A stretch of 64,000 bases of DNA from positions 1 to 64,000 of the forward strand of contig NZ_AEJF01000180.1 of the NCBI RefSeq assembly GCF_001028175.1. The letters are read 5' to 3'. Shown one piece after another: positions 46,505-55,527 of the stretch; positions within the stretch are counted from its first letter, which is position 1, and each line of letters starts with the position of its first letter. The DNA comes from Caballeronia mineralivorans PML1(12) (GTDB lineage: Bacteria; Pseudomonadota; Gammaproteobacteria; Burkholderiales; Burkholderiaceae). The position numbers were made by a program, and so were the translations under genes. The notes beneath the pieces are model-generated. The model made no database searches. It saw only the letters and a program-made list of their open reading frames with translations, and had not been told where the DNA came from.

Positions 46505-46729
46505 TCAGCCAGTCTTTGCTTTCAAATAGTAATGTTTGATGGCTAACTTCGTTTTTTGCGCCGCGTCGCCCGACCAGAGCCGGCGAATGGAAGACGACTG
46601 CACTTCGTCACGGAGCAACGGTGACAACCATCGCCACAGTAGACGAGGAATCCAATAAGTTTCGTAGAAAACCGGTGTCGCAAAAAAATACCCACCGAAG
46701 GGGGCCCTATCCCGGCAATTTTCAGTCAA
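46505..46729 (-). CDS. Possible 74-aa hypothetical ORF
   Basis: A GTG-initiated frame overlapping the 3' end of the sensor kinase gene by 8 nt. The product is aromatic- and basic-rich (FYETYWIPRLLWRWL) with no recognised family. No good RBS other than coupling to the kinase stop. It may be a truncated gene remnant. Confidence 0.25.
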   Translation of the reverse strand: MTENCRDRAPFGGYFFATPVFYETYWIPRLLWRWLSPLLRDEVQSSSIRRLWSGDAAQKTKLAIKHYYLKAKTG

Positions 46730-48002
46730 CCGGCGGCAAACGTAACGAGACGCGAGTGCCTTTACCGGGCTCGCTGTCGAGCTTGATGGACCATTGATAA
46801 CGATCGCAGATCTTTTTTACGATCGCAAGTCCGATGCCGAACGTTCGGCGGCCTGCGTGTGCGGGCCTCGCCTGGTAAAAACGCTCAAACACATGCGCCA
46901 GGGCTTCCCCCGGTATGCCACGGCCCGAGTCTTCTATCTGCAGCAGGCCATCCCTATAGGCAAAACGGATACTGCCGCGATCGGTGTACCGCACGGAGTT
47001 GTCGATCAGGTTCGACAGAACGATTGCGAGTGCCGAACGGTTAACCTGGACGCACAGACTGTTGTCGAGGTCGAGCACTGTCTCGATACCGTTGGCAAGC
47101 AGCTCTTCTGCAAAAGGATCCAGTGCGTCCTCGATAGCGCTGGCGAGGCGCACTGGCCGAACATCTGCAGGGGATTCTTCCCGTGCCAGGAGTAGCAAGG
47201 CATTGGTCATCTCGATCATGTTATCGGTCGCGCGATCGATCTGTTGCAGGCGTGCCCGGGACTTCGAACCAATGGCCGTATCCTGCTCGAGGAGTTCACA
47301 ACTGGTCTTGATGGCCGTGAGTGGCGTTCGCAATTCGTGACTCACGTTGCTCGTGAACTCCTTCTCGCGCTCGATCATCCGCGCCATTTGGCGGTGATAA
47401 TCGTTGAATACTTCGACCAGTTCAACAACCTCCGCTTCGTCGTATTTGCCGGGGTTCAGCGCAGTCACCGTACCCAATTTCAGCGCCTTGACCTGACTAG
47501 CAAAGCCGGCAACCTGACGAACCAGGAGGCCCGCTAGGCCAAACGCAAGCCAAATGGTGAGCAACGCGAACACGCCCGTGCCGGCCATTAGCGCGTCGAT
47601 CACCTTCTTGAAGCGTTGCTCATAGCGGCTGAAGTTGTAGACCCGAAATACCTTTGCATCGCCGAGCGCGGCGACCGCCACGTGGATTTCCTGGTCGCCG
47701 ACAATGATCTCGTGTGTGCCGTCGCGCAGATCTTTCACAGAAGCGGGCAAGGCGACCGGCGTTGTGCCGGCGGTGGACACGTGTGCGCCGAGCTGTGGGT
47801 CGATGGGCGGAACAAGTTTCGGGTCCATCCGGTAGCTCTGGAGCAGATTCGCCATGTCGTCTTCGATCAGCGCCGCGATGAGCTTCTCTTCCTGCGCCTC
47901 GGCGAGCGCTTTTACGCCGAGAGCCTGACCCACAAGCAACAGGATGGTCAGCGCAGAAAAAACCAGTGCAACTTTGAGGCGCAGGCTAGAGCGGGTGCGC
48001 AT
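46722..48002 (-). CDS. Two-component sensor histidine kinase
   Basis: A 426-residue kinase with TM1 (about 10-30), a periplasmic sensor domain (about 31-137), TM2 (about 138-162), a HAMP-like linker, the phospho-acceptor box FTSNVSHELRTPL (His222) and a HATPase domain with GRGIPGEALAHVFERFYQA and GIGLAIV. QseC/PhoQ-like architecture. The start overlaps the response-regulator stop by 17 nt, so the pair is coupled. Signals are unknown; the adjacent efflux operon is the likely target. Confidence 0.9.
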   Translation of the reverse strand: MRTRSSLRLKVALVFSALTILLLVGQALGVKALAEAQEEKLIAALIEDDMANLLQSYRMDPKLVPPIDPQLGAHVSTAGTTPVALPASVKDLRDGTHEIIVGDQEIHVAVAALGDAKVFRVYNFSRYEQRFKKVIDALMAGTGVFALLTIWLAFGLAGLLVRQVAGFASQVKALKLGTVTALNPGKYDEAEVVELVEVFNDYHRQMARMIEREKEFTSNVSHELRTPLTAIKTSCELLEQDTAIGSKSRARLQQIDRATDNMIEMTNALLLLAREESPADVRPVRLASAIEDALDPFAEELLANGIETVLDLDNSLCVQVNRSALAIVLSNLIDNSVRYTDRGSIRFAYRDGLLQIEDSGRGIPGEALAHVFERFYQARPAHAGRRTFGIGLAIVKKICDRYQWSIKLDSEPGKGTRVSLRLPPVD

Positions 48003-48675
48003 TGTCCACCACGAGCCGGTAGCCGAGACCGTGGACAGTCTCGATAAGATCGTCCTCGCCGTTGGCGGTTAGCGCGCGTCGCAACGTGTAGACGTGCGCG
48101 CGCAGCGTATCGCTGTCCGGCAACTGCTCGCCCCAGACTTCGGCCTCGAGTTCGGCACGGCCGAACACCTTATTCGGCGATTGCATCAGGATGCGCAGAA
48201 GCTGCAGACACTTCGGTGGCAGTTTGACTGGCCGTCCGCCGCGGTCCACCGTGAATGTCGACACATCGAAGCGCACATCCGCACAACTCAACACCGCTTG
48301 CGTTACCTGCCCTTTGTAGCGTTTGATGAGTGCAGCGAGGCGTGCGCCAACTTCCTTGAGCGAGAATGGTTTGATCAGGTAGTCGTCCGCACCCTGGATG
48401 AAACCCTGCAGCTTATCGTCAAGCGTATCTTTAGCCGTCAGTATCAGGACCGGAGTATCCCGACGTGCTTCTTCCCGCAGCTTGCGACAGATGGTCAACC
48501 CATTCACGCCCGGCAACGACAGGTCCAACAGGATTGCATCCCAGTGCTGCGTCACGGCGAGATGCAGACCCATTGCGCCGTCTGATGCAACGTCGACCTC
48601 ATAGCCGCCGTTTTCCAGATAGTCGTAGAGGTTCGTCGCGATATCCGCGTCATCCTCGATTATCAATACTCTCAT
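47986..48675 (-). CDS. OmpR/PhoB-family response regulator
   Basis: A 229-residue regulator. The receiver domain (1-115) has acidic pocket EDDAD (7-11), phospho-acceptor Asp51 in LLDLSLPG and Lys in LTAKD. The winged-helix domain (about 125-225) ends with RAHVYTLRRAL and TVHGLGYRLV. The start at 48675 follows AGGAAGG by 7 nt and overlaps the stop of the upstream permease remnant (TGATG), so it may be translationally coupled to it. Partner of the kinase at 46722. Confidence 0.92.
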   Translation of the reverse strand: MRVLIIEDDADIATNLYDYLENGGYEVDVASDGAMGLHLAVTQHWDAILLDLSLPGVNGLTICRKLREEARRDTPVLILTAKDTLDDKLQGFIQGADDYLIKPFSLKEVGARLAALIKRYKGQVTQAVLSCADVRFDVSTFTVDRGGRPVKLPPKCLQLLRILMQSPNKVFGRAELEAEVWGEQLPDSDTLRAHVYTLRRALTANGEDDLIETVHGLGYRLVVDNAHPL

Positions 48676-49424
48676 CAAGCGGCCTTCCTGGCGAGTGGGC
48701 GGTGTCGTAAGGCACTCATGTTGACGCAGCAACGACGACATTGTGCAGCCGAGTGGTGCCGTACGGGCATCGTATTTGGAATGGTTCGATGAAAGTACGG
48801 TTCACGATGTGAGTACGTTGTCGTTAGTGATGGTCGTGCCTGTGGTGTTCGTGCGTGTTCGTGCGTATGCGCGGTATCACCCTGATCCGATGCTTCACCG
48901 CGACCATGTTCGTGATGGTGCTCATAGCCACCGCTCCTATAAAATACGATGATCAGAACGACGCTTATAGCCGCGAAGACGATGTCAAGCACGGTCGTGC
49001 AATTGAACGTTATTGTCTCGGTCAGAATGCCGACGTTGCGCTGCTGCGGGACCAGGCCGGCCAGTCCCAAAATGAGCTCCGCGGCAAGCGCTGCAACCAC
49101 CATCGCGACGTAGAAGGTGACGAGCATGTACCAGGGCATCTTACCGCCATAGTACTTCCGGTAGATGTTTAGAATCGGCGGAATGATGAGGCCGTCGAAT
49201 ATGAAGGCCGCGACACCGCCGAAGCCGATACCACCGTTCCACAGCACCGCGGCAAGTGGAACATTGCCCACCGAGCAGGTGAACGAAACCAAAGCGATAA
49301 GGGGGCCAACAAAAGTGCCCCATATCATCGCAGCGACTGGATGCTTCTTCGAAATGCCATCCTTGCTAGCGTCGCTGAGGGATTCGTCTGCTAACCAAAC
49401 CCGTCGCCTAAAGCGCTTCTCCAC
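48675..49424 (-). pseudogene. Truncated permease (YraQ/UPF0718-like), C-terminal half
   Basis: A 249-codon frame containing only the second half of a permease of the DUF318/YraQ family. VAAMIWGTFVGPLIALVSFT and GLIIPPILNIYRKYYGGKMP are characteristic, and four helices remain (about 28-160). The N-terminal half is absent: just upstream the frame meets a TAG after a short non-homologous stretch. The tail is His-rich (EHHHEHGRGE) and then low-complexity. The stop overlaps the response-regulator start. Probably a broken gene, possibly still translated to drive the regulator. Confidence 0.65.
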
Positions 49425-49875
49425 AGTCTTGCACGTGGAATCTTGGGTCTTGATTGGAGTCGTAGCTATTGCCGCCGTGTTGGTCTCTAGCCCGCTTCCT
49501 GGGACTGAGTGACATCCGCCCCGGCCAATTCACGCTGTACCCCATTCTCTAGCCGAACTATCACCGTCACGGCAGGCTGAGTATTCGCCGCCAGGCGGCA
49601 GTGGCGGAAGCAGAAGTGCCTATGCCTTCGATTCCCTGCGAGGACTCGATTTGCTCACCGTGCGGCCCGTGCAGTTCGCAACGGCTGGGCTGAGAACTGC
49701 ACATTGGCGTGAGGCTCTTCGAGGAAGTCCACGAACGACTGCTGTCTGCGAAGCCTTTCTGCCCATCGTGGCGTTGGCCGCCCACCGTTCGTAGGTTCTG
49801 GGCCGAAGCCCTTTGCGCGGTCGGCGCTCAGGGGCGAGGCGGAGTTGCCTTGCCCCTGAGCATTCGGGCTGAGTA
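49425..49875. other. Gap of 451 bp, no recognisable gene
   Basis: Lies upstream of the truncated permease and downstream of the YncE-phosphoesterase gene. I see short frames on both strands but none with an RBS or family motif. Possibly debris from the deletion that removed the permease N terminus. Confidence 0.4.
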
Positions 49876-52794
49876 TCAGTCGTCCGTTTGAGCAAGCTCC
49901 TGACCGTGGGGCCGCGTCGGATACGGTTTCTTCCCCTTGATGCCGGACCACAGCACCTTGTTGTATTTGGCGGGGGGTACCTGATCGGCCTCGTCGAAAT
50001 TGAAGCCGATGGTGACTTTATCCCAGTAGGCGGCGTCGTGCCTGGGCTTGACGTCCGGGCCCTGTGCGAATCGCACGCTGCCGTCCGGCTGGCCTTGCGC
50101 CAGCAGTGTCGTCGTCTTCAGAACGGTAGAGGCGGTGGCGTTGTAGGTCCAGGCACCTGATGAACGGGTGTCGAAGACGTCTGTCATTGGCCGCTGATAG
50201 GCGGTGTTCAGATTGATGTGCTGCGTGCCGAGTATGTCCTCGATCGTCCGCAACACATTGACCTGGCTGTAGTGCGTCTTGACCACCGCGCCTTGCTTGA
50301 CGTACGGGCCAACGACATATGACGTCGCGCGATGCGAATCGACGTGGTCCGGGCCGTCCTGGCAGTCGTCTTCAGTGACGATGATCAGGGTGTTCGCCGC
50401 GTAGGGGCTATGGGCCACGGCCTCGACGAGCCGGCCAACCGCTAGGTCGTCGTCGGCCTGCTGGGTTTCCGGTGTGTTGACGCCGGCCAGCGCGGTGCTG
50501 AAGCTGCCCGTGTGGTCATGGCTGAAGCGAACCGTCGACAGGCTGGGCAGATTGCCCTGCGCCACGAACTGGTCGAATTCGCGCTTCCACTCGTTGTACC
50601 TCCAGAGGTCCGGGTAGTTCTGGTCGTAACCACGGAAGTAGACGTCGGTGAGCGCCGCGAGCGTCGGTTCAAGCGGGGCCACTTGCACGACACCTGAGCC
50701 AAACGGATTCGATACTGGCGAACCTTGGGTGCCGATGCTGCCGATGTTGTTGACCAGAAAGCCGTAGTTGCGCACGGTGCCGCCCGCTGCGAGCACCGCA
50801 TTGAAAATGTAGCCCTTCTGGATTCCAAACGGTGCGTCGGAGGACGCGTGATTGCCTACGCCCGCCAGCAGGTTGACCGGGCCGCCAACCAGCCCGCCGG
50901 ACCCGCTGCTGTACGCGCCGTTGGTTGCGTGGTCGCGTTCCGTGACGGTTGCCAGATTGACCGGCACGTTGCGGTTCGAACCTTCGGACTCGTAGGACAG
51001 GCCACGGTTCACGGCGGCGTAGTTCAGCTGCTGGGTGATCGTCTCGGTATTGGTCACGCGGCCCTGCAGCGCCCATGACCAGCCGTCCATGCTGCCGTCG
51101 CCGGGATCCATGAAGTTGTCCAGCGTGACGAAGTTGCTCGCGATGCTGTGGAAGTTCGGCGTGATGTTCCGGCCGAACATTGCCAGACTCGGATCGGCGT
51201 TCGCGCCGTTGCGCAGGTCGCCAAGGATCTGGTCGAAGGTGCGGTTTTCCTTAACGATATAAATGACGTGCTTGATCCGATTGCGTAAGAACTCAATCTT
51301 TCCCTCGTCGCGCTCGCCTGATTCGCCCGAGTAGAAGTTGTTCTGCGCAACGATCTCCGTCAGCTTAGGCAATTCATACGGTTTGGGCACTGGGGCGCTG
51401 ACTAGGGACGCGCGTTCGAGCTGGAACTGATACTGGTTTGACGCTCTTGCCGCAGCCGCGGCCGCCGCGTTGCCGCCTGGGTAGGTGACGCTGGTGACGA
51501 GCGCCGTGTTGCCATATAGGTGACCCGGGTTGGCGCCTGTGATGCTCTTGCCATTCACGATATACATCCAGTTTCCGTCGGCGCTGAACGTGATGTCATG
51601 CGGCTCGTAGGCCGTGGGAATCAGGCCCGTGACGGTGTTCGCATTGCGGCCGGACAGCGGGATCACGGCCACTGAGTTCGAGCCGGAATTGACGGCATAA
51701 AGCATCCCGCCATCCTTGGAAACCGTCACCGCGAATGTGGCTGCGCCCGTGTACTTCGATCCGCGTAGCAGGTCCGCCGGAGCGCGCGCGTCGATCTTCG
51801 CGGTGACCAAGTTGCTTGCGGTATCGATGACCGCGACCTGGTCGGCGTTGTCCTGCGCCACGTACAGCCTGGCTTGCGAGGCATCGAACGTCATCCCGAG
51901 GGCATTGCCGTCGAGCTTGATGCGCTTGAGCAGGCGCCCGGCGGTGGGCGAGGAGATGTCGACTACGACGACTTCGCGGTCGCGATCGGAAGACACGTAG
52001 GCAGTGCCGTTGCCCTTCACGACCACCGCAAACGGAAAGGTTCCACCGGCGGCGCCGTCGGCGCCTTCATTGTTCGCCTGATAGGGACGCAGGTCGTGCT
52101 CATAGCGCACGGTGCTGGACGCGGTGTCGATCACGCTGATCGAATCGTTGTAGTTGTTGGCCACGACCAGCGTCTTGCCGTCAGCGGATAGTCCCAGGCC
52201 GCCGGCATTGGGTTGCACGTTCAGGCCCACGCCCTTGCCGGCATGGCCCAGCGCGATTTTTGCCGTCTGCGACCAGGTCGCGCCGCTCTTGTGGTACGCA
52301 TATACGGCATCGTCTACGCCGCCCGCCGCGTAGAGCGTGCTGCTGTCTGGCGAGAAGACCAGACCGACGTGGGCGTTGGCCTGCTGAATCACTTGGGTCA
52401 GCACGGGATTCGCCATGTTGGCGCCCGCCACGTTGTAAAGGAAAATGTACTGGGTCGAGTTTGCCTGATCGACTGTACCGTCTGGCGCGTAGAGCGAATT
52501 CTGGCCTGCGCAAAGGACTGCGAGCGTCGTGCCGTCCGGGCTGAGCTGTGAACGCACCGCTTCGCCCGCGACAAAGTTCGGGTATGCGGCCAAGCCCGGG
52601 TTGAGCGGCTGCTGAACCGCACCGCTGAGGTACGTAGGCGTGACGTACTGGCCAGTCGCCAGCGGCATCCGTCCGCTGCGTTCCGTGGATTCCCCCTCGT
52701 GCTCTGAATCGGCGCGCGCCCCCTGTGTGGCAAGCAGTACTGCCGATGCGACAATGCACAATTTGAACACGCGTTCGAACGAATGATTCTTCAT
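49876..52794 (-). CDS. YncE-type beta-propeller fused to alkaline phosphatase-fold phosphoesterase
   Basis: A 972-residue exported protein with a Sec signal (ends near ARAD, about 29). Residues about 60-450 form a YVTN/YncE beta-propeller (recurrent VIDTAS, LYVAQDNADQVAVID). Residues about 500-930 form a PF04185-type phosphoesterase (HVIYIVKENRTFDQILGDL, then a late EDDCQDGPDHVDSHR metal region). Such bifunctional proteins probably hydrolyse phosphoesters or phosphatidyl substrates in the periplasm, with the propeller as a binding scaffold. It is the only large gene in this stretch. Confidence 0.9.
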   Translation of the reverse strand: MKNHSFERVFKLCIVASAVLLATQGARADSEHEGESTERSGRMPLATGQYVTPTYLSGAVQQPLNPGLAAYPNFVAGEAVRSQLSPDGTTLAVLCAGQNSLYAPDGTVDQANSTQYIFLYNVAGANMANPVLTQVIQQANAHVGLVFSPDSSTLYAAGGVDDAVYAYHKSGATWSQTAKIALGHAGKGVGLNVQPNAGGLGLSADGKTLVVANNYNDSISVIDTASSTVRYEHDLRPYQANNEGADGAAGGTFPFAVVVKGNGTAYVSSDRDREVVVVDISSPTAGRLLKRIKLDGNALGMTFDASQARLYVAQDNADQVAVIDTASNLVTAKIDARAPADLLRGSKYTGAATFAVTVSKDGGMLYAVNSGSNSVAVIPLSGRNANTVTGLIPTAYEPHDITFSADGNWMYIVNGKSITGANPGHLYGNTALVTSVTYPGGNAAAAAAARASNQYQFQLERASLVSAPVPKPYELPKLTEIVAQNNFYSGESGERDEGKIEFLRNRIKHVIYIVKENRTFDQILGDLRNGANADPSLAMFGRNITPNFHSIASNFVTLDNFMDPGDGSMDGWSWALQGRVTNTETITQQLNYAAVNRGLSYESEGSNRNVPVNLATVTERDHATNGAYSSGSGGLVGGPVNLLAGVGNHASSDAPFGIQKGYIFNAVLAAGGTVRNYGFLVNNIGSIGTQGSPVSNPFGSGVVQVAPLEPTLAALTDVYFRGYDQNYPDLWRYNEWKREFDQFVAQGNLPSLSTVRFSHDHTGSFSTALAGVNTPETQQADDDLAVGRLVEAVAHSPYAANTLIIVTEDDCQDGPDHVDSHRATSYVVGPYVKQGAVVKTHYSQVNVLRTIEDILGTQHINLNTAYQRPMTDVFDTRSSGAWTYNATASTVLKTTTLLAQGQPDGSVRFAQGPDVKPRHDAAYWDKVTIGFNFDEADQVPPAKYNKVLWSGIKGKKPYPTRPHGQELAQTDD

Positions 52795-53285
52795 GATTGT
52801 TCCTCGAAAAAGACCGGGCGGTTTTTGGGGGGCGCGAGACGATGAACCGCACCGGCAACCGCCAGCGCGACTTTATTACGGACCACACCAACACGTAGCG
52901 TTGCTGTATTTCTTGCTCCTTTTGTTCGCTTCACGACGAGCTCCTTGGCAAAGACGACCGATACAGAGAGTGCGGAAATAGCAAGGCGTGGCGATCTGAT
53001 GTGGTTGGCCTTTGTCTATCTCTTACCGGAAAATTACAAGGGGTATCACTGGAAGATAGCTACGGAATATGACGACGTCGGGACAAGGATGTGTCCCGAC
53101 GGTGGCTGCCTGATGGCGCCGATAAACCCCTTCGTACTATTTAGCGTTATCGCGACAGGAATCCAGTCGACGCTAAGTTATGGCTAAGTTACCTCTGCTA
53201 TGTTGCAGTTGCTTAGAGACTCGCTCTCGGTCGTTGTTCGTCATGGCTTCAACCGGATATTTCACGGAGCAGAACCTCTTCAGAA
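52795..53285 (+). other. Low-GC gap with possible 80-aa ORF and a perfect inverted repeat
   Basis: A TTG-started frame (52945-53187) has an MWLAFVYLL stretch and three cysteines, with no known family. Inside it, CGTCGGGACA (53076-53085) and its exact complement (53092-53101) enclose a 6-nt loop, a stable hairpin with no T run. The region's composition differs from its neighbours and looks transferred. Confidence 0.35.
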
Positions 53286-53686
53286 GTGCTTAGCGTTGCC
53301 GCCCGCGATTCTTTTGTGAACGTGCAATCGCAACAGCGACTGATCGAAATAGACCCGGCCACCGACCGGATCATCGCGTGCCAAGGCGACGACACGCTGT
53401 TGGCGCTCGATATGCGCACGATGCGCGTCACGTCTTCCTTCGACATCGGTCAAGATCCGGACGTCGTCGACTTCGACCCGCAAATGCATCTGCTTTATGT
53501 CGCTGGCGAAGCCGAAGTCGTCTCGATGTTCAAAGCCGATGCAGGTAGGGGTCACGGATTGGCGACGGCTGCATCGGCCCCAATGCGCATGTGGTCGCGG
53601 TTGATGGGTCGACGCACCGCGCTTACGTCCGGCTCAAGAATGTTCGGGGACAAGTGATATTGAGGATCACGGAATCAAAAGGCTGA
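53286..53686 (+). pseudogene. YncE-family beta-propeller fragment, frameshifted
   Basis: Reads as YncE repeats (TLLALDMRTMRVTSSFDIG, DPQMHLLYVAGEAEVVSMF). Near 53550-53570 the frame shifts: the homologous continuation (AHVVAVDGSTHRAYVRLKNV, then ILRITESKG and TGA at 53684-53686) is in another frame. The N-terminal part and signal peptide are missing. It is unrelated in position to the intact YncE-phosphoesterase gene, though the propeller family is the same. Confidence 0.6.
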
Positions 53687-53850
53687 GCCTGTCGCGGAAT
53701 TATCCGACCTCGCCGATCAACTCGACCGCACGACGAAGTCTTCATCACGTCAGGCGATTTCTGTCGCTCCTACTTCGGCGGCAGCTCTCAGTCATGGATG
53801 TTCCGAACGTGGAAACGATGCCGAAGACCTATGTTGAAACGAGCTTGCGC

Positions 53851-54045
53851 GGCTCCGCCTGCATCTATATCGACGTGTCGCTTTCCTGCGAGCAGGGCAT
53901 CTGCGGCGCATGTTCGACCGGCCCGAAAGCAGGGCAGGCCGATCATCGGGACTAAGTGCTCTCCGACGACGAAAAGTGGGCCAGCACGATGGTCATCGCA
54001 TGCTGCTCGCGGGCCGTATCGCCGCGCCTTGTGCTCGATCCTTAA
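53851..54045 (+). pseudogene. C-terminal ferredoxin domain of a VanB-type oxygenase reductase, with in-frame stop
   Basis: The translation contains SLSCEQGICGAC with three cluster cysteines, then QADHRD, a TAA stop (53953-53955), and continues in the same frame VLSDDEKW to CCSRAVSPRLVLDP and a second stop. This is the 2Fe-2S C terminus of vanillate O-demethylase/phthalate dioxygenase reductases. The FMN and NAD domains are absent. A clear gene relic. Confidence 0.65.
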
Positions 54046-54083
54046 CCGTAGGACGATCCGCGATCCGGGGCACACGATGTGCG

Positions 54084-54112
54084 GTCCGCGTCAAAGCGGA
54101 CGGCATTTTTTT
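54084..54112 (+). terminator. Probable Rho-independent terminator
   Basis: Stem GTCCGC/GCGGAC with a 6-nt loop, then GGCA and seven Ts. It lies about 40 bp after the VanB-type relic and may be its old terminator. Confidence 0.5.
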
Positions 54113-54261
54113 AGTCCTGGGTCAATCTGATGCTGAGGTGTGAGCGCAGCCTGCTGTCGCAGGGAACGTGTGCGTCAGAACCGGTGGCGTACGCCGACAC
54201 CCCCAAAAATGCCCCTAACATGCCCCCGGATGTCAATAGATGCTCTCGGATTCCCCAGAAC

Positions 54262-54296
54262 GCAAAAACCCGCCAAGCCTTGAGCTATAGCGGGTT
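54262..54296 (-). terminator. Minus-strand hairpin followed by T run
   Basis: AACCCGC pairs with GCGGGTT around a 16-nt loop, and a T run follows on the minus strand. It sits about 300 bp beyond the end of the biosynthetic operon and could end its transcript; similar hairpins also follow tRNA genes in Burkholderia. Confidence 0.5.
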
Positions 54297-54298
54297 CT

Positions 54299-54418
54299 CG
54301 AACTTCATCGGAATTCTGCAGAACTGTATGTGGTCGAGGCCGGAATGAACCTGTTGCTTCTAAGGCATACCAGCAAAGGGTGAGATAATTTTCTCTCATG
54401 GAGATGCCCCCAAAATGC
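54299..54418 (+). repeat. Right copy of the degenerate 120-bp direct repeat
   Basis: Counterpart of 31732-31850. ATGCCCCC is repeated at 54404 and 54415, with related copies at about 54208 and 54219. On the minus strand the stretch GGTTCATTCCGGCCTCGACC looks superficially like a tRNA 3' end, but no tRNA body is present. Together with the left copy it may mark the edges of an old integrated element. Confidence 0.6.
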
Positions 54419-54429
54419 CCCCAAAATGC

Positions 54430-54589
54430 GACTGTAGACTCTGCTGACTGACATTTGCCACGAATCCGACCTTCCCCGCCAGAACAGCAAGAAAGATTCC
54501 GGCAAGATTTTTCGCGCATCGTTTAATGAGGAGGAGCCACAAATGAACGTTGTCCGTGTCGGAGTCGATCTTGAGAAAAATGTCTTTCG
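54430..54589 (+). mobile_element. Truncated left end of an IS110-family element
   Basis: A strong GAGGAG precedes ATG 54543, and the first codons read MNVVRVGVDLEKNVF, the characteristic IS110 transposase N terminus (the GVDLAK Asp is the first catalytic acid; here Ala is replaced by Glu). Homology stops after about 15 codons, at the end of the FMN reductase gene. The 110 bp before the ATG would include the IS110 left end, where bridge RNA is encoded in intact members. The remainder of the element is missing. Confidence 0.65.
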
Positions 54590-54604
54590 GCGGCGCACGC
54601 GCCG

Positions 54605-55195
54605 TTACTGTGCGACTGCGCTCATCTGGTCTAGAACGGTGCTGGCGCGCAGCCGCGCGAGCGCTTCGCGATCTTCGAGCGCCTGTGCAAGCGACTCAAC
54701 GGCACTGGACAGTCGCTGCGCGAGCGAACCGGCTAGCTTGTAGACACCGTCGGTTTGGTGGATATCGCATTCGGTAGCGAATACATTGTCGAGCATTAGG
54801 CGCGCGCCGAGCGCGACGAGCACCGGTTTGAGCGCGTAGTCGAGCGCGAGCAGATGGGCCAGGCTACCGCCCGTCGCGAATGCGAGTACCGGTTTGTGCG
54901 CGAACGCGGTCTGCGGCAGCAGGTCCAGCAGCGTTTTAAGCGCACCGGAATACGATGCCTTGTAGAGCGGCGTTGCCACAATGACCGCCCGCGCGGCGCG
55001 CACTGTTTCGAGCGCCGCCCGCACGGCGGGATCGTTCCAGTCGCCGTACACGAGAGCCTGTGCCGGTAACTGGCGGACGTCGATGCGTTGTACGGAATAC
55101 CCTCGCTCGCATAGCATCTCCTCCGCTACGCAAAGGAGATGCTGGCTGCGCGACGGCATGACGGGACTGCCGGATAGCGTGACGACATCGGGCAC
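54605..55195 (-). CDS. NADPH-dependent FMN reductase (SsuE-like)
   Basis: A 196-residue flavodoxin-fold reductase supplying FMNH2 to a flavin-dependent monooxygenase. The motifs VTLSGSP, TPLYKASYSGALKTLLDLLP and TGGSLAHLLALDYALKP match SsuE strongly. I start at GTG 55195: AGGAGG lies 5 nt upstream, whereas the ATG at 55216 overlaps the ferredoxin stop and lacks an RBS. Last gene of the operon; its probable partner is the LLM monooxygenase encoded divergently from 63842 (inference). Confidence 0.88.
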   Translation of the reverse strand: MPDVVTLSGSPVMPSRSQHLLCVAEEMLCERGYSVQRIDVRQLPAQALVYGDWNDPAVRAALETVRAARAVIVATPLYKASYSGALKTLLDLLPQTAFAHKPVLAFATGGSLAHLLALDYALKPVLVALGARLMLDNVFATECDIHQTDGVYKLAGSLAQRLSSAVESLAQALEDREALARLRASTVLDQMSAVAQ

Positions 55196-55209
55196 GGTTA
55201 CCTCCTCGC

Positions 55210-55491
55210 TCAACATTGCCGGATGGTGATGTCGCCGCGCAGCTGGCACTGGCACGCGAGGCGTTTGCTATCGCCTTCGTGGCCGAGCCATTCTAGGAAC
55301 TGACTTTCCTTTTCCTCGGGGCGGGACAGGTTTTCTATGCCGGCGAGCACCTCGATCACGCAGATACCGCACACGCCCGACCGGCAACCGAACGTAAGGC
55401 CGCCGAGCTGTAGTTCGGCGGCGTCGGACAGGTGCGCGTTGTGTGGAAGCGTAAACGACTCGCACGTCGTGCTGATTACGACTTTGTACAT
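55210..55491 (-). CDS. 2Fe-2S plant-type ferredoxin
   Basis: A 93-residue ferredoxin with ligands in GCRSGVCGIC (C36, C41, C44) and a fourth cysteine at C80 or C82. It would pass electrons to an oxygenase; the diiron enzyme just upstream (36 bp away) is the most likely recipient. A dedicated ferredoxin reductase is not in the operon, so a cellular one is probably used. Confidence 0.88.
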   Translation of the reverse strand: MYKVVISTTCESFTLPHNAHLSDAAELQLGGLTFGCRSGVCGICVIEVLAGIENLSRPEEKESQFLEWLGHEGDSKRLACQCQLRGDITIRQC

Positions 55492-55527
55492 ACCCGCTCC
55501 GTCAGAAAGCCCTGCATTGGCGACGGC

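Noticed and set aside
54326-54352. tRNA 3'-end-like stretch on the minus strand
   Set aside because: Only a T-arm-like and CCA-like resemblance; no anticodon or acceptor partner, so not called a tRNA.
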